A DNA stretch of 64,000 nucleotides from the NCBI RefSeq assembly GCF_009799925.1, contig NZ_WELK01000002.1, forward strand, positions 372,001 to 436,000, written 5' to 3'. Position 1 is the first letter of the stretch; each line of letters opens with the position of its first letter. Below are positions 47,530 through 63,932 of this stretch, in pieces. The notes beneath the pieces are model-generated. The model was not told the DNA's origin, did no database searches, and saw nothing but the letters and a program-made list of their open reading frames with translations. The position numbers and the translations under genes are program-made. Source of the DNA: Pseudomonas sp. R-28-1W-6. Lineage in GTDB: Bacteria; Pseudomonadota; Gammaproteobacteria; Pseudomonadales; Pseudomonadaceae.

Positions 47530-49011
47530 TTACTCGAACCAATGGGCTCGGGCGGCCATGATCAGCTTGCCGGCACGCTCTTCGTCGATGCCGTCGATGT
47601 CGAGCAAGTCGTCGATCGACTGCTCGGCCAGGTCTTCGCGGGTAACTACGCCACGTACTGCCAGTTCTTGCGCCAGGCCCTTGTCCATGCCCTCCAGGGA
47701 CAGCAGGTCCTCGGCAGGCTGGGCGTCGGCCAACTTCTCTTCGTTGGCGATGGCCTTGGTCAGCAGGCGATCTTTGGCGCGAGCGCGCAGCTCGTTGACG
47801 ATGTCCTCGTCGAAGCCATCGATGCTGAGCATCTCTTCCATCGGTACGTAGGCGATTTCTTCCAGGCTGGTGAAGCCTTCCTCGACCAGCACCTGAGCCA
47901 GTTCCTCATCGACTTCCAGCTCGTTGATGAAGTCCTGCAGGATGTCGCCGGTCTCGGCCTGCTGCTTGGCCTGGATGTCCGCTTCGGTCATCACGTTGAG
48001 GGTCCAGCCGGTCAACTGACTGGCCAGGCGCACGTTCTGACCGCCACGACCGATGGCCTGAGCGAGGTTGTCTTCGCCGACGGCGATGTCCATGGCATGG
48101 GCATCTTCGTCGACGATGATCGCCGCCACTTCGGCCGGAGCCATGGCGTTGATCACGAACTGGGCGACGTTCTCGTCCCACAGCACGATGTCCACACGCT
48201 CACCACCCAGCTCGCCGGAAACGGCCTGCACGCGCGAACCGCGCATGCCGATACAGGCGCCTTGCGGGTCGATGCGCTTGTCCTTGGAGCGCACGGCGAT
48301 CTTGGCGCGCGAACCCGGGTCACGGGAGGCTGCCATCACCTCGATCAGCTCTTCGGCGATCTCCGGCACTTCGATGCGGAACAGCTCGATCAGCATCTGC
48401 GGCGCGGTGCGCGACAGGATCAGTTGCGGGCCGCGGTTCTCGGTGCGGATTTCCTTGAGCAGGGCACGCAGACGCGCGCCGACGCGGAAGGTTTCGCGCG
48501 GGATGATGTCTTCGCGGGCCAGCAGCGCCTCGGCATTGTTGCCCAGGTCGACGATCACGCTGTCGCGGGTGACCTTCTTCACGGTCCCAGAGATGATTTC
48601 GCCCACGCGCTCGCGGTACGCATCCACCACCTGGGCACGCTCGGCCTCGCGCACTTTCTGCACGATGACCTGCTTGGCGGTTTGCGCGGCGATACGGCCG
48701 AACTCGATCGACTCGACCGGCTCTTCAACGATGTCGCCGACCTTGGCGCCCGGCTTCTGCTCTTGGGCCTGTTCGACAGTCAGCTCGGCTGCCGGATTTT
48801 CCAGATCGTCTTCTTCGACCACATTCCAGCAGCGGAAGGTTTCATAATTACCGGTGTGGCGATTGATCTCCACACGCAGCTCGACCTCGTCGTCAAAACG
48901 CTTCTTGGTCGCCGTCGCCAGAGCCAGCTCCAGCGCTTCGAAAATCACACTGGCCGGTACGCCTTTTTCGTTGGATACCGACTCTACAACCAGCAGTACT
49001 TCTTTACTCAT
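47530..49011 (-). CDS. nusA: Transcription termination/antitermination protein NusA
   Basis: NusA binds RNA polymerase and controls pausing, termination and antitermination. The 493 residues start at ATG 49011 ([17 protein letters not shown]), the usual length; the 13-codon upstream extension is unsupported. An N-terminal RNAP-binding domain, S1 domain ([21 protein letters not shown]), two KH domains ([35 protein letters not shown]) and two C-terminal acidic helix-hairpin repeats ([28 protein letters not shown]) are visible. Confidence 0.98.
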   Translation of the reverse strand: MSKEVLLVVESVSNEKGVPASVIFEALELALATATKKRFDDEVELRVEINRHTGNYETFRCWNVVEEDDLENPAAELTVEQAQEQKPGAKVGDIVEEPVESIEFGRIAAQTAKQVIVQKVREAERAQVVDAYRERVGEIISGTVKKVTRDSVIVDLGNNAEALLAREDIIPRETFRVGARLRALLKEIRTENRGPQLILSRTAPQMLIELFRIEVPEIAEELIEVMAASRDPGSRAKIAVRSKDKRIDPQGACIGMRGSRVQAVSGELGGERVDIVLWDENVAQFVINAMAPAEVAAIIVDEDAHAMDIAVGEDNLAQAIGRGGQNVRLASQLTGWTLNVMTEADIQAKQQAETGDILQDFINELEVDEELAQVLVEEGFTSLEEIAYVPMEEMLSIDGFDEDIVNELRARAKDRLLTKAIANEEKLADAQPAEDLLSLEGMDKGLAQELAVRGVVTREDLAEQSIDDLLDIDGIDEERAGKLIMAARAHWFE

Positions 49012-49076
49012 CGTACGCCTCGCCTTTCGCAATCCATTGGATCCACGCAATCCGCGTACTCCGCGGGATCCGCGCC

Positions 49077-49535
49077 TCAGTCAAAACGGGGGATAATGTT
49101 GGCCTTGTCGATCAGGTCGATCGGCAACAGGTATTCGTGGTCATCCACCAGCACCACCACGTCCTGCTCTTCCACACCGCGGAGAAGGCCTTGGAAGTTG
49201 CGCCGACCATCGAATGGCGAACGCAACTTGATTTTCACCTGCTCGCCAACGTGCTTGGCGAACTGCTCGAGGGTAAACAGCGGCCGGTCCATGCCGGGCG
49301 ATGAAACCTCGAGGGTGTATTCACTGGCGATCGGGTCTTCCACATCCAGCACACCACTGATCTGTCGACTGACCTTTTCGCAATCCTCGACCAGCACACC
49401 ATCGGGCTGATCGATATAGACCCGAAGCAGAGAATGCCGACCCTGAGACAGGAACTCGACACCCCAGCACTCGTAGCCAAGCGACTCCACTACCGGGGCC
49501 AACAAGGCCTGCAACTGCTCTAGCTTGCTCGACAC
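49077..49535 (-). CDS. rimP: Ribosome maturation factor RimP
   Basis: RimP assists late 30S assembly. It is 152 residues from GTG 49535 ([19 protein letters not shown]), preceded by an excellent GGAGGGG; the upstream open frame runs through a terminator hairpin and is not coding. Motifs: [52 protein letters not shown] and [24 protein letters not shown]. It is the first gene of rimP-nusA-infB-rbfA-truB. Confidence 0.97.
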   Translation of the reverse strand: MSSKLEQLQALLAPVVESLGYECWGVEFLSQGRHSLLRVYIDQPDGVLVEDCEKVSRQISGVLDVEDPIASEYTLEVSSPGMDRPLFTLEQFAKHVGEQVKIKLRSPFDGRRNFQGLLRGVEEQDVVVLVDDHEYLLPIDLIDKANIIPRFD

Positions 49536-49560
49536 CTGAACCCCTCCGTGCATGTCGTAC

Positions 49561-49586
49561 AAATAAAAAATGGGCGAAACGCCCAT
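49561..49586 (-). terminator. Second terminator downstream of tRNA-fMet
   Basis: Minus strand: ATGGGCG, TTT, CGCCCAT, then TTTTTATTT. It lies 26 bases before the rimP start, so rimP must be transcribed from a promoter within this short gap or by read-through. Confidence 0.75.
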
Positions 49587-49630
49587 CATCAAGCCACTCA
49601 GAAACACTGGCGGCGGACTGTCCAGCTAGC

Positions 49631-49653
49631 AAAAAGCCCCTGAAAAGGGGCTT
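49631..49653 (-). terminator. Rho-independent terminator after tRNA-fMet
   Basis: Minus strand: AAGCCCC, loop TTTTCA, GGGGCTT, TTT, about 10 bases after the tRNA end. Confidence 0.85.
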
Positions 49654-49662
49654 CTCGAATAC

Positions 49663-49739
<77 letters not shown>

Positions 49740-49801
49740 CCAAAGCTGGGGCGGAAGTATACGGCTGTTCCCCCTCCAGGGTCAACCGAACTCCCAGCAA
49801 C

Positions 49802-49830
49802 AAGAAGGCCCGCATATAGCGGGCCTTCTT
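49802..49830 (-). terminator. Terminator between tRNA-Leu and tRNA-fMet
   Basis: Stem AAGAAGGCCCGC/GCGGGCCTTCTT with 5-base loop just after tRNA-Leu. The T-run is mostly inside the stem. Confidence 0.65.
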
Positions 49831-49834
49831 GATT

Positions 49835-49920
49835 TGGTACCGAGGAGGGGACTCGAACCCCTACAGCCTATGGCCACTACCACCTCAAGGTAGCGTGTCT
49901 ACCAATTCCACCACCTCGGC
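49835..49920 (-). tRNA. tRNA-Leu (GAG)
   Basis: An 86-nt class II tRNA: GCCGAGGTGGTGGAATTGG acceptor/D-arm start, anticodon stem CTACC with loop TTGAGGT (anticodon GAG), a long variable arm, T-arm GGGTTCGAGTCCC and encoded CCA. It lies 11 bases downstream of secG. Confidence 0.96.
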
Positions 49921-49931
49921 AAAAACGGGTA

Positions 49932-50315
49932 TTACTTCTGCTCTTCAGTTTTCGGCACGTCAGTTGCTTCAACTGCCGGAGCCTTGCCTTCGAGCACCGG
50001 AACGTCTTCGACGGCCGGCTTTTCCTGTTGCACTTCAAGCACTGCCGGATCCGGCAAACCTGCTTGCGTCAGCATATCAGACTTTTCTTTAGCAAAAAAC
50101 GCTAAACCCAAGCTGGTAATGAAAAAAGTTGCAGCGAGTATACCAGTAAAGCGACTCAGAAAGGTAGCCGAACCCTGACTGCCGAATACGGTTGCCGAAG
50201 CCCCCGCACCAAAGGATGCACCAGCGTCGGCACCCTTGCCCTGCTGCAGCAGAACCAGCGCAACCACGCCAATGGCAACCAGCAGATGCACAACAATTAC
50301 GACTGTTTCCAGCAT
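49932..50315 (-). CDS. secG: Protein translocase subunit SecG
   Basis: SecG is an accessory inner-membrane subunit of the SecYEG channel. The 127 residues have two transmembrane segments (about 3-22 and 52-70) with the conserved [33 protein letters not shown] between them, and an acidic/Pro tail ([21 protein letters not shown]) longer than the E. coli protein. It is 3 bp after tpiA in the same transcript. Confidence 0.95.
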   Translation of the reverse strand: MLETVVIVVHLLVAIGVVALVLLQQGKGADAGASFGAGASATVFGSQGSATFLSRFTGILAATFFITSLGLAFFAKEKSDMLTQAGLPDPAVLEVQQEKPAVEDVPVLEGKAPAVEATDVPKTEEQK

Positions 50316-50318
50316 TTT

Positions 50319-51074
50319 TCAGTTTCCTGCCGCGCGACAGATCGCGCCAAACTCGTCCGCGTTCAGAGAGGCCCCACCAACGAGCCCCCCATCGATATCC
50401 GGCATGCCGAACAGTTCAGCTGCATTGACCGCTTTCACGCTGCCGCCGTAAATAATCCGCACCCCGCGCGCCACCTCGGCATTTTCAGCCTCCAGCTGCG
50501 CACGTATGGCTGCGTGCACTTCCTGCGCCTGCTGCGGCGAAGCCGTCAGCCCGGTACCAATGGCCCAGACCGGCTCATACGCCACAACGGCACGGGCAAA
50601 TGCACCCACACCCAATTCTTCAATCACGCTGCCCAGCTGAGCGGCAACCACCTCAAGGGTCCTGCCCGCCTGCCGCTGCTCCAGCGTCTCGCCCACACAC
50701 AGCACCGGCACCAAACCACAGGACTGCGCCGCAGCAAACTTGCGACTGAGGACATCGTCGCGCTCACCCAGGATCTGACGACGCTCCGAGTGCCCAACCA
50801 ATACCAGCGAGCATCCAGCATCCGCCAACTGACTCGGCGCCACCTCACCCGTAAGCGCACCCTGCATCGGCTCAACCGCGCAATTCTGCGCACCGACGGC
50901 GATCGACTTACCCTCCAACCCGGCAATCACCTGACTGATGTAGAGACAGGGCGGCAGTACCGCCACTTCTACACCGGTAGGCAGGGCCAACTGACGAAGG
51001 CCCTTGATCAGCTCTGCGACGCTGGCGCGGGTACCGTGCATTTTCCAGTTACCAGCTACCAGGGGGCGACGCAT
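50319..51074 (-). CDS. tpiA: Triosephosphate isomerase
   Basis: TpiA interconverts dihydroxyacetone phosphate and glyceraldehyde-3-phosphate. The 251-residue TIM barrel has catalytic K11 (GNWKMHG), H95 (LVGHSERRQ) and E167 ([11 protein letters not shown]), plus the phosphate-gripping [12 protein letters not shown]. It sits between glmM and secG, the usual Pseudomonas order. Confidence 0.97.
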   Translation of the reverse strand: MRRPLVAGNWKMHGTRASVAELIKGLRQLALPTGVEVAVLPPCLYISQVIAGLEGKSIAVGAQNCAVEPMQGALTGEVAPSQLADAGCSLVLVGHSERRQILGERDDVLSRKFAAAQSCGLVPVLCVGETLEQRQAGRTLEVVAAQLGSVIEELGVGAFARAVVAYEPVWAIGTGLTASPQQAQEVHAAIRAQLEAENAEVARGVRIIYGGSVKAVNAAELFGMPDIDGGLVGGASLNADEFGAICRAAGN

Positions 51075-51138
51075 GCCATACCTCGTCGATCAAAGTGGGC
51101 GCAGATGTTACCCAAGAGCTTCCGCACTGGCAAGCCAA

Positions 51139-52476
51139 TCAGGTGCAGACTTCCGTGACGACTTTCGCCAATTCCTCGGCATAGCCGCGCACCTGAGCCT
51201 CATCCTCGCCCTCCACCATCACCCGCACCAGCGGCTCGGTACCGGACTTGCGCAGCAGCACGCGACCGCGCCCCGCCATCCGCTCGGTCACCCGCGCGCA
51301 GGCGTCCTTGACCGCCGGATGCTCGAGAGGGTCTGCACCACCGGCAAAGCGCACATTGATCAGCACCTGCGGGCACTTGCGCAAGGCCTGACGCGCCTCG
51401 GCCAGGCTCTGACCATTGCGCCGCAGCGCCAGCAGCACCTGCAACGCGGCAATGATGGCATCGCCGGTGGTGGTGTGCTGGAAACACACGACATGCCCGG
51501 AGTTCTCGCCACCCAGCTGCCAGTCACGCTCCTGCAGATCGGCCATCACATAGCGATCACCTACCTTGGCCCGGGAGAACGGGATGCCCAGCTCGGCCAA
51601 TGCCAGCTCCAGGCCCAGGTTACTCATCAGCGTACCGACCACCCCACCCTGCAGCTTGCCGCGCGCCTGCAGATCGCGCGCGATGATGAACAGCAGCTCA
51701 TCGCCATCGACCACCACACCGGCATGATCGACCATCAATACGCGATCGCCATCACCATCGAAGGCGATTCCCAGGTCGGCCTGCTGTGCCAGCACCTCCG
51801 CCTGCAGCGCCTCGACATGGGTCGAGCCGCAATTGTCATTGATATTGAGACCATTGGGCTGAACGGCCAGGGTTGAAACCTGCGCCCCGAGCTCGCGGAA
51901 CACGCTCGGCGCCACCTTGTAGGTCGCACCATGGGCGCAATCGATGACCAGCTTGAGCCCGGCAAAACTGGTGCTGGTCGGCACACTGCTCTTGCAGAAC
52001 TCGATATAGCGTCCGGCCGCATCATTGATCCGCGACACCTTGCCCAGCTGCGCCGACTCGACCACGGTCATCGGCTGATCGAGCAACTCCTCGATCATCA
52101 GCTCGACCTCGTCCGGCAGCTTGGTACCACTACCCGAGAAGAACTTGATGCCGTTGTCGTAATGCGGATTGTGCGAGGCACTGATGACGATGCCCGCTTC
52201 TGCCTGGAAGGTACGGGTCAGGTAGGCAATGGCCGGCGTCGGCATGGGACCGAGCAGCATGACATCGGCCCCCGCCGCGGACAGCCCGGCCTCCAACGCC
52301 GACTCGAACATATAGCCGGAAATGCGTGTGTCCTTGCCGATCAGAATGCGGCACTTGCCCTGCTTGCGAAAGGCCATGCCGGCCGCCCAGCCAAGCTTGA
52401 GCATGAAGTCAGGCGTAATGGGGAATTGCCCGACATGACCACGAATACCGTCGGTGCCGAAATACTTTCTGCTCAT
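51139..52476 (-). CDS. glmM: Phosphoglucosamine mutase
   Basis: GlmM converts glucosamine-6-P to glucosamine-1-P for UDP-GlcNAc, peptidoglycan and LPS. It has 445 residues from ATG 52476 (GCGGAG upstream; GTG 52482 is less likely). The phosphoserine is S101 in [12 protein letters not shown], the Mg site is [12 protein letters not shown], the sugar loop GGENSGHVV and the phosphate loop [14 protein letters not shown]. It is 17 bp downstream of folP. Confidence 0.97.
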   Translation of the reverse strand: MSRKYFGTDGIRGHVGQFPITPDFMLKLGWAAGMAFRKQGKCRILIGKDTRISGYMFESALEAGLSAAGADVMLLGPMPTPAIAYLTRTFQAEAGIVISASHNPHYDNGIKFFSGSGTKLPDEVELMIEELLDQPMTVVESAQLGKVSRINDAAGRYIEFCKSSVPTSTSFAGLKLVIDCAHGATYKVAPSVFRELGAQVSTLAVQPNGLNINDNCGSTHVEALQAEVLAQQADLGIAFDGDGDRVLMVDHAGVVVDGDELLFIIARDLQARGKLQGGVVGTLMSNLGLELALAELGIPFSRAKVGDRYVMADLQERDWQLGGENSGHVVCFQHTTTGDAIIAALQVLLALRRNGQSLAEARQALRKCPQVLINVRFAGGADPLEHPAVKDACARVTERMAGRGRVLLRKSGTEPLVRVMVEGEDEAQVRGYAEELAKVVTEVCT

Positions 52477-52493
52477 ATTCACTCCGCTTGTTC

Positions 52494-53345
52494 TTATTCC
52501 GCCATCTGCACGGCCGCGACCATGCGCACCACGTCGACCGTCTCAGCGACATCGTGCACACGCAGAATGCATGCACCCTTGCTGACCGCCAATGCAGCCA
52601 AGGCCAGACCGCCGTACAGGCGCTCGCCGACTTCGCGCCCCAGCGCCTGACCGATCATGCTTTTACGCGACACCCCGACCAGCAGGGGCCGCCCCAAGAC
52701 ATGCAGCCCTTCCATATGTCTGAACAGGCTCAGATTGTGCGACAGTGTCTTGGCGAAGCCGAAGCCTGGGTCCAGCACGATTCGTTCACGCGGGATTCCG
52801 GCCGTATCACAGGCGACCATGCGCTGCGCGAGAAAATCGGCCACCTCGGCGAGCACGTCACGGTACTGCGGATTCTGCTGCATGCTGCCGGGCTCGCCCA
52901 GCATATGCATCAGGCAAACCGGCAGACCGGTATCGGCAGCCGCCTCCAGCGCGCCATCACGACGCAGCGAGCGCACGTCATTGATCAGTCCCGCCCCCAG
53001 ACGAGCCCCCTCGCGCATGACCTCCGGCGTCGAGGTATCCAGGGAGATGATCACATCCAGCTCGGCAGCGATGGCCTCGACCACCGGCGCCACCCGCTCC
53101 AGCTCCTCCAGCGGCGAGACCGGACGCGCGCCCGGACGGGTCGACTCACCGCCGACATCGATCAGCGTCGCTCCAGCCGCAACCATCTCGGCTGCATGGC
53201 GCAATGCCGCGTCGCGCGCTGCAAAACGACCGCCATCGGAAAAGGAATCGGGGGTGACATTGAGAATCCCCATCACTTGCGGATGGGCCAAATCAAGGAC
53301 CCGACTGCCGCAAGGCAGTCGGGTTGGGTATTGCGCAGCAGTCAT
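52494..53345 (-). CDS. folP: Dihydropteroate synthase
   Basis: FolP joins p-aminobenzoate with the FolK product; it is the sulfonamide target. The 283-residue TIM barrel shows [78 protein letters not shown] and [10 protein letters not shown]. It lies between ftsH and glmM as in E. coli. Confidence 0.97.
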   Translation of the reverse strand: MTAAQYPTRLPCGSRVLDLAHPQVMGILNVTPDSFSDGGRFAARDAALRHAAEMVAAGATLIDVGGESTRPGARPVSPLEELERVAPVVEAIAAELDVIISLDTSTPEVMREGARLGAGLINDVRSLRRDGALEAAADTGLPVCLMHMLGEPGSMQQNPQYRDVLAEVADFLAQRMVACDTAGIPRERIVLDPGFGFAKTLSHNLSLFRHMEGLHVLGRPLLVGVSRKSMIGQALGREVGERLYGGLALAALAVSKGACILRVHDVAETVDVVRMVAAVQMAE

Positions 53346-53353
53346 GGGTCGCC

Positions 53354-55261
<1,908 letters not shown>

Positions 55262-55438
55262 GTCGTTCAATTAGCTACCCTCTGAAGCGAGCCCCGTCCT
55301 GAAACGCGCTCCGCATAACGGCTTGAGATATACCCGCCTAACTTACTACACAACCCTGCCCATGGCAGGCGTCGTCTGTAACCCTTTATGAGCACTGTGG
55401 CGTGGCGCAGCGCACCATGCCGGCAGTTGACGCCCAGT

Positions 55439-55923
55439 CTAGCCCCCACGAAAAACCCGTGCGAGCAGGTATTGCACGCGGGAGCGGTCGCGCGACGAGA
55501 GGGGGCTTGCGCACCCGCACCCTGTCGCCCCGCCCACGCACCAGATTGCGGTGCGCATCGAAATCCTCGCCCCGAATGATCTTGACCAGGCAGTCGCCAC
55601 CGAGACATAGCACCCGCCCCACCAGGTCCAGCACCAATTCACACAGGCACTCAACCAAGGCCTGATCGGCCAGCCTCACATTGCCCATATTGGGGCCATC
55701 TCGGAAATCACAAGGTCTAGCGGACGCCCGCGGACGACCTCGAGAAGCCGTGCAAACACTTCATCCTCGGTGAAGCAGACTACATCTGGGATGCGACCGC
55801 CCCCTGGATACCCAGCAGTTTGCAACTGGCCCGCGAACGTTAACCGTTCTTTTGCGCCATCTTGACGCGAAGACCAACGAAGTGCTCCTTCAGCCGAAGC
55901 TAAGCAGCCCTGGAGCCAGCCAT
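55439..55923 (-). pseudogene. rlmE: Decayed rlmE (ftsJ/rrmJ), 23S rRNA U2552 2'-O-methyltransferase
   Basis: Fragments in successive frames line up in order with RlmE. ATG 55923 opens MAGSRAA-stop-LRLKEHF, then VKMAQKNG-stop-RSRASCKLLGIQ in the same frame. The region of about 45 codons holding the SAM motif (DLGAAPGGW) is missing. After a shift come RIPDVV, FTEDEVFARLLEVVRGRPLDLVISEMAP and, in another frame, LADQALVECLCELVLDLVGRVL, GGDCLVKIIRGEDFDAHR and VRVRKP. A last shift gives LSSRDRSRVQYLLARVFRGG then TAG. The span is 485 bp instead of about 630. Position beside ftsH and divergent from yhbY is the normal rlmE site. The 177 bp between it and ftsH hold nothing recognised. Confidence 0.92.
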
Positions 55924-56146
55924 AAGGCAACTCATCTGCAACGGATAGTGATTAGCTGGGCGCGCCCCAGCACGCTCGGGTAAACTACGCCGTTTTTACA
56001 GTTCAGAAGCCGTCCGGAACCACGGCACGCGTAGCCAGACTTGGCAAAAAGGCTTGGAGAAACTGCGTGATGCGGCCCTCCAGCTTTCGCCAAAGCAGCG
56101 CAAGCGCATTCCATTTCCGGCAGTTTCCCCGTCGCAGGATCAGATT

Positions 56147-56458
56147 ATGGCGCTTACCAACGAGCAGAAGAAACACTTCAAATCTATCGGCCACCACTTG
56201 AAGCCGGTATTGATCGTCGCCGAGAACGGCCTGACCGAAGGCGTACAGGCCGAACTGGAGCGCGCCCTGAATGATCACGAATTGATCAAGGTGCAGTTCC
56301 GCATCACCGAACGCGATGATCGCCGCGCCCTGATCGACGAACTGAGCAAGGTCAGCCGCTGCGAAGTGGTACAGATCATCGGCAAAATGGCGCTGGTCTA
56401 CCGCAAGAACCCCAAGGCCAACAAGAACCTCTCCAACATCCACCGTTATCAGGCCTGA
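56147..56458 (+). CDS. yhbY: YhbY-family CRM-domain RNA-binding protein
   Basis: A 103-residue protein that in E. coli binds the pre-50S subunit. The CRM fold shows LTNEQKKHFKSIGHHLKPVLIVAENGLTEGVQAELERAL, HELIKVQF, EVVQIIGKMALVYRKNP. The start is ATG 56147; the open frame before it (from 56054) is promoter/leader. It is divergent from the rlmE remnant; TAAACT at 55981 may be its -10. Retention of YhbY while RlmE is lost is worth noting, because both act on the large subunit. Confidence 0.93.
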   Translation: MALTNEQKKHFKSIGHHLKPVLIVAENGLTEGVQAELERALNDHELIKVQFRITERDDRRALIDELSKVSRCEVVQIIGKMALVYRKNPKANKNLSNIHRYQA

Positions 56459-56467
56459 TAGCGGCAG

Positions 56468-56905
56468 TCAGCCCTCGCCCCGCTGCCCCGGCAGCGGCTG
56501 CAACACCAGCAGCAAACCGCACAACGCCAACACCTGGTAGTTGAACAGCAGCCAGCGCGCTGCATCCGGCTGCCACTCGCGCACGGCAAAGTACGCCAGC
56601 GCCATCCCCAGCACACTCAGCAGCAGCTGACCGCGCATGTCGCGCCAGAGACTGCGCCCGCCTTCGGCCAGCAGCAACACCAGCATCTGCAACAGCGCAC
56701 AGAATGCAGCGAAGCCGACCAGCAGCGGCGTCAGCGTCGCACTGACCGTCTCGATCAGCAGTGGCGCCAGGCCGATCTTCTCCAGCGCCGGCAACATGAC
56801 GAAGTACAGCAACCACAGGCCGCCGACCCAGAAGGTCTGGGCCAGCTGCCAGCTGATCACTCCCGCCCGCAGCGGTTGACGCTTAAAGATGGCGGACTTC
56901 GACAA
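56468..56905 (-). CDS. DUF4149 integral membrane protein
   Basis: A 145-residue protein with four predicted helices: [67 protein letters not shown] and [17 protein letters not shown]. There is no ATG. TTG 56905 ([14 protein letters not shown], a basic N-tail fitting a cytoplasmic start) overlaps greA by 23 bp; GTG 56860 is the alternative. The function is unknown. The same neighbour of greA is found in other pseudomonads. Confidence 0.75.
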   Translation of the reverse strand: MSKSAIFKRQPLRAGVISWQLAQTFWVGGLWLLYFVMLPALEKIGLAPLLIETVSATLTPLLVGFAAFCALLQMLVLLLAEGGRSLWRDMRGQLLLSVLGMALAYFAVREWQPDAARWLLFNYQVLALCGLLLVLQPLPGQRGEG

Positions 56906-57355
56906 TCTCGTACTCGACCAGACCGCTCGGCGTCTTCACCGTGACCACGTCGCCTTCTTCCTTGCCGACCAGAGCGCGGGCGATGGGCGAGCCGACCGAG
57001 ATCTTGCTCAGTTTGATATCGGCCTCGTCCTCACCGACGATCTGATAGGTCACGCTTTCGTCGGTCTCGCAGTTGGCGATCTCGACGGTGGTGCCGAAGA
57101 TCACCTTGCCGGTGTGGGCGATGGTAGTGACATCGATGATCACCGCATTCTGCAGGCGACCCTCGATATCGCGGATGCGCGCCTCGACCATGCCCTGCTG
57201 CTCGCGCGCGGCGTGGTATTCGGCGTTTTCCTTGAGGTCACCCAGCTCGCGCGCAGTGCCGATATCCTGACTGAGCTTGGGCCGCACCACCTTGGTCAGA
57301 TGCGCCAGTTCTTCTTCCAGGGCGCGAGCGCCCTGGACGGTCATGGGGTATTTGG

Positions 57356-57359
<4 letters not shown>
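56883..57359 (-). CDS. greA: Transcript cleavage factor GreA
   Basis: GreA inserts its coiled coil into the RNA polymerase channel and rescues backtracked complexes. The 158 residues have [19 protein letters not shown], the tip [16 protein letters not shown] with its acidic pair, and the C-terminal FKBP-like domain with [30 protein letters not shown]. The ATG overlaps the carB stop (ATGA), so greA is coupled to the carAB operon. Confidence 0.97.
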
Positions 57360-60577
<3,218 letters not shown>

Positions 60578-60612
60578 GTTTCTTACTCGAATCCTTGGGT
60601 CAGTCGGCTGGC

Positions 60613-61749
60613 TTAACGGCGCTTGGCCATGGCTTCGATGAAGCGGTCGAACAGCGGGGCCACGTCATGCGGGCCCGGGCTGGCTTCCGGGTGGCCCTGG
60701 AAGCTGAAAGCCACCTTGTCGGTGCGCTCGATGCCCTGCAGGGTGCCGTCGAACAGCGACTTGTGGGTGGCGCGCAGGTTGGCCGGCAGGCTGGTCTCGT
60801 CCACGGCGAAGCCGTGGTTCTGGCTGGTGATCATCACCACGCCGCTGTCGAGGTCCTGCACCGGGTGGTTGGCGCCGTGGTGACCGTGGCCCATCTTCAG
60901 GGTCTTGGCACCGGAGGCCAGGGCCAGCAGCTGGTGACCGAGACAGATGCCGAAGACCGGGATCTCGGTCTGCAGCACGTCCTTGATCGCCTGGATGGCG
61001 TAGTCGCACGGCTCGGGGTCGCCAGGGCCGTTGGAGAGGAACACGCCATCCGGGTTCAGCGCCAGCACGTCGCTGGCCGGGGTCTGGGCCGGCACCACGG
61101 TGAGGCGGCAACCGCGCTCGACCAGCATGCGCAGGATGTTGACCTTGACCCCGTAGTCATAGGCAACGACGTGGTAAGGCAGCTCGCTGGCAGCGATTTC
61201 CGGGTGGCTGTCGCTCTTCAGGTTCCACACGCTGGAGCGCCATTCGTAGCGCTCGGTGCAGCTGACCACTTTGGCCAGGTCCATGCCTTTCAGGCCAGGG
61301 AAGCTGCGCGCCAGTTCCAGGGCTTTTTCCTCGGTGGCGTCTTCACCCGCCAGGATGCAGCCATTCTGCGAGCCTTTCTCGCGCAGGATGCGGGTCAGGC
61401 GACGGGTATCGATGCCGGCAATGGCGACGGTACCGTTTTCCTTGAGGTACTCGTCCAGCGGCTGCTTGTTGCGCCAGTTGCTGGAGATCAGCGGCAGGTC
61501 GCGAATGATCAGGCCGGCCGCCCACACCCGGTTGGATTCGGCATCTTCCGGCGTGGTACCGGTGTTGCCGATGTGCGGGTAGGTCAGCGTGACGATTTGC
61601 TGGGCATAGGAAGGATCGGTAAGGATTTCCTGATAGCCGGTCATGGCGGTGTTGAACACCACTTCACCGATGGTATGGCCGTCGGCCCCGATTGCTTCAC
61701 CGCGGAAAATGCTGCCGTCGGCAAGGGCGAGTATGGCTGGCTTAGTCAA
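60613..61749 (-). CDS. carA: Carbamoyl-phosphate synthase small (glutaminase) subunit
   Basis: CarA hydrolyses glutamine and channels ammonia to CarB. The 378 residues contain [13 protein letters not shown], the Cys nucleophile in [13 protein letters not shown] (about 265-277), GHHGANHPV, and the His/Glu pair in [13 protein letters not shown]. The start is TTG 61749, with a strong AAGGGAGG 6 bases before it; no ATG or GTG is available. A TTG start for carA is known in P. aeruginosa. The leader between dapB and carA holds a terminator and an 18-bp palindrome. Confidence 0.97.
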   Translation of the reverse strand: MTKPAILALADGSIFRGEAIGADGHTIGEVVFNTAMTGYQEILTDPSYAQQIVTLTYPHIGNTGTTPEDAESNRVWAAGLIIRDLPLISSNWRNKQPLDEYLKENGTVAIAGIDTRRLTRILREKGSQNGCILAGEDATEEKALELARSFPGLKGMDLAKVVSCTERYEWRSSVWNLKSDSHPEIAASELPYHVVAYDYGVKVNILRMLVERGCRLTVVPAQTPASDVLALNPDGVFLSNGPGDPEPCDYAIQAIKDVLQTEIPVFGICLGHQLLALASGAKTLKMGHGHHGANHPVQDLDSGVVMITSQNHGFAVDETSLPANLRATHKSLFDGTLQGIERTDKVAFSFQGHPEASPGPHDVAPLFDRFIEAMAKRR

Positions 61750-61792
61750 GAAGACCTCCCTTAGATCTGAAACTTACACAAACGCAGGTTGT

Positions 61793-61833
61793 AAAAAAGC
61801 GGGATGACGTATTGACCGTCACCCCGCTTTTTT
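61793..61833 (-). terminator. Terminator between dapB and carA
   Basis: Minus strand: AAAAAAGCGGGGTGACGG, loop, then CATCCCGCTTTTTT. It is near-symmetrical and ends dapB transcription 45 bases before the carA start. Confidence 0.85.
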
Positions 61834-61855
61834 ATCTGATTCATTCTGCGTTACT

Positions 61856-61873
61856 TTTAGTGGACACACTAAA
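61856..61873. promoter_or_regulatory. 18-bp palindrome TTTAGTG-GACA-CACTAAA upstream of carA
   Basis: Perfect 7-bp arms lie in the dapB-carA gap, about 110 bases before carA, but on the dapB side of the terminator hairpin. It could be an operator or part of an RNA structure; no known consensus was recognised. Confidence 0.4.
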
Positions 61874-61898
61874 GCAGAAAGCTTACAGGAAAGTGCCT

Positions 61899-61927
61899 TT
61901 TCGGTCCACCATCTGAGTGGACCGAAA
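61899..61927. other. 11-bp hairpin just downstream of dapB
   Basis: TTTCGGTCCAC, loop CATCTGA, GTGGACCGAAA is a perfect inverted repeat 8 bases past the dapB stop. Without a T-run it may protect the 3' end or act with the terminator at 61793. Confidence 0.55.
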
Positions 61928-61934
61928 CGCTATG

Positions 61935-63873
<1,939 letters not shown>

Positions 63874-63914
63874 ACATCAACACCTTTAAATTCGTCTGCC
63901 CCAGACACGCCAAC

Positions 63915-63932
63915 GCGGGAGCAAGCTCCCGC
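63915..63932. repeat. REP-like hairpin upstream of dnaJ
   Basis: GCGGGAGC, AA, GCTCCCGC is a perfect 8-bp hairpin. It is followed by CCGAAG/CTTCGG (near 63950-63966) and AAGCC/GGCTT (near 63985), giving three successive small hairpins at the window edge. Confidence 0.6.

Noticed and set aside
44891..47851. 986-codon open frame on the + strand
   Set aside because: It is antisense to infB/nusA and has no family features.
55386..55930. Two separate small hypothetical genes beside ftsH
   Set aside because: Their peptides are consecutive pieces of RlmE in different frames, so they are one pseudogene.
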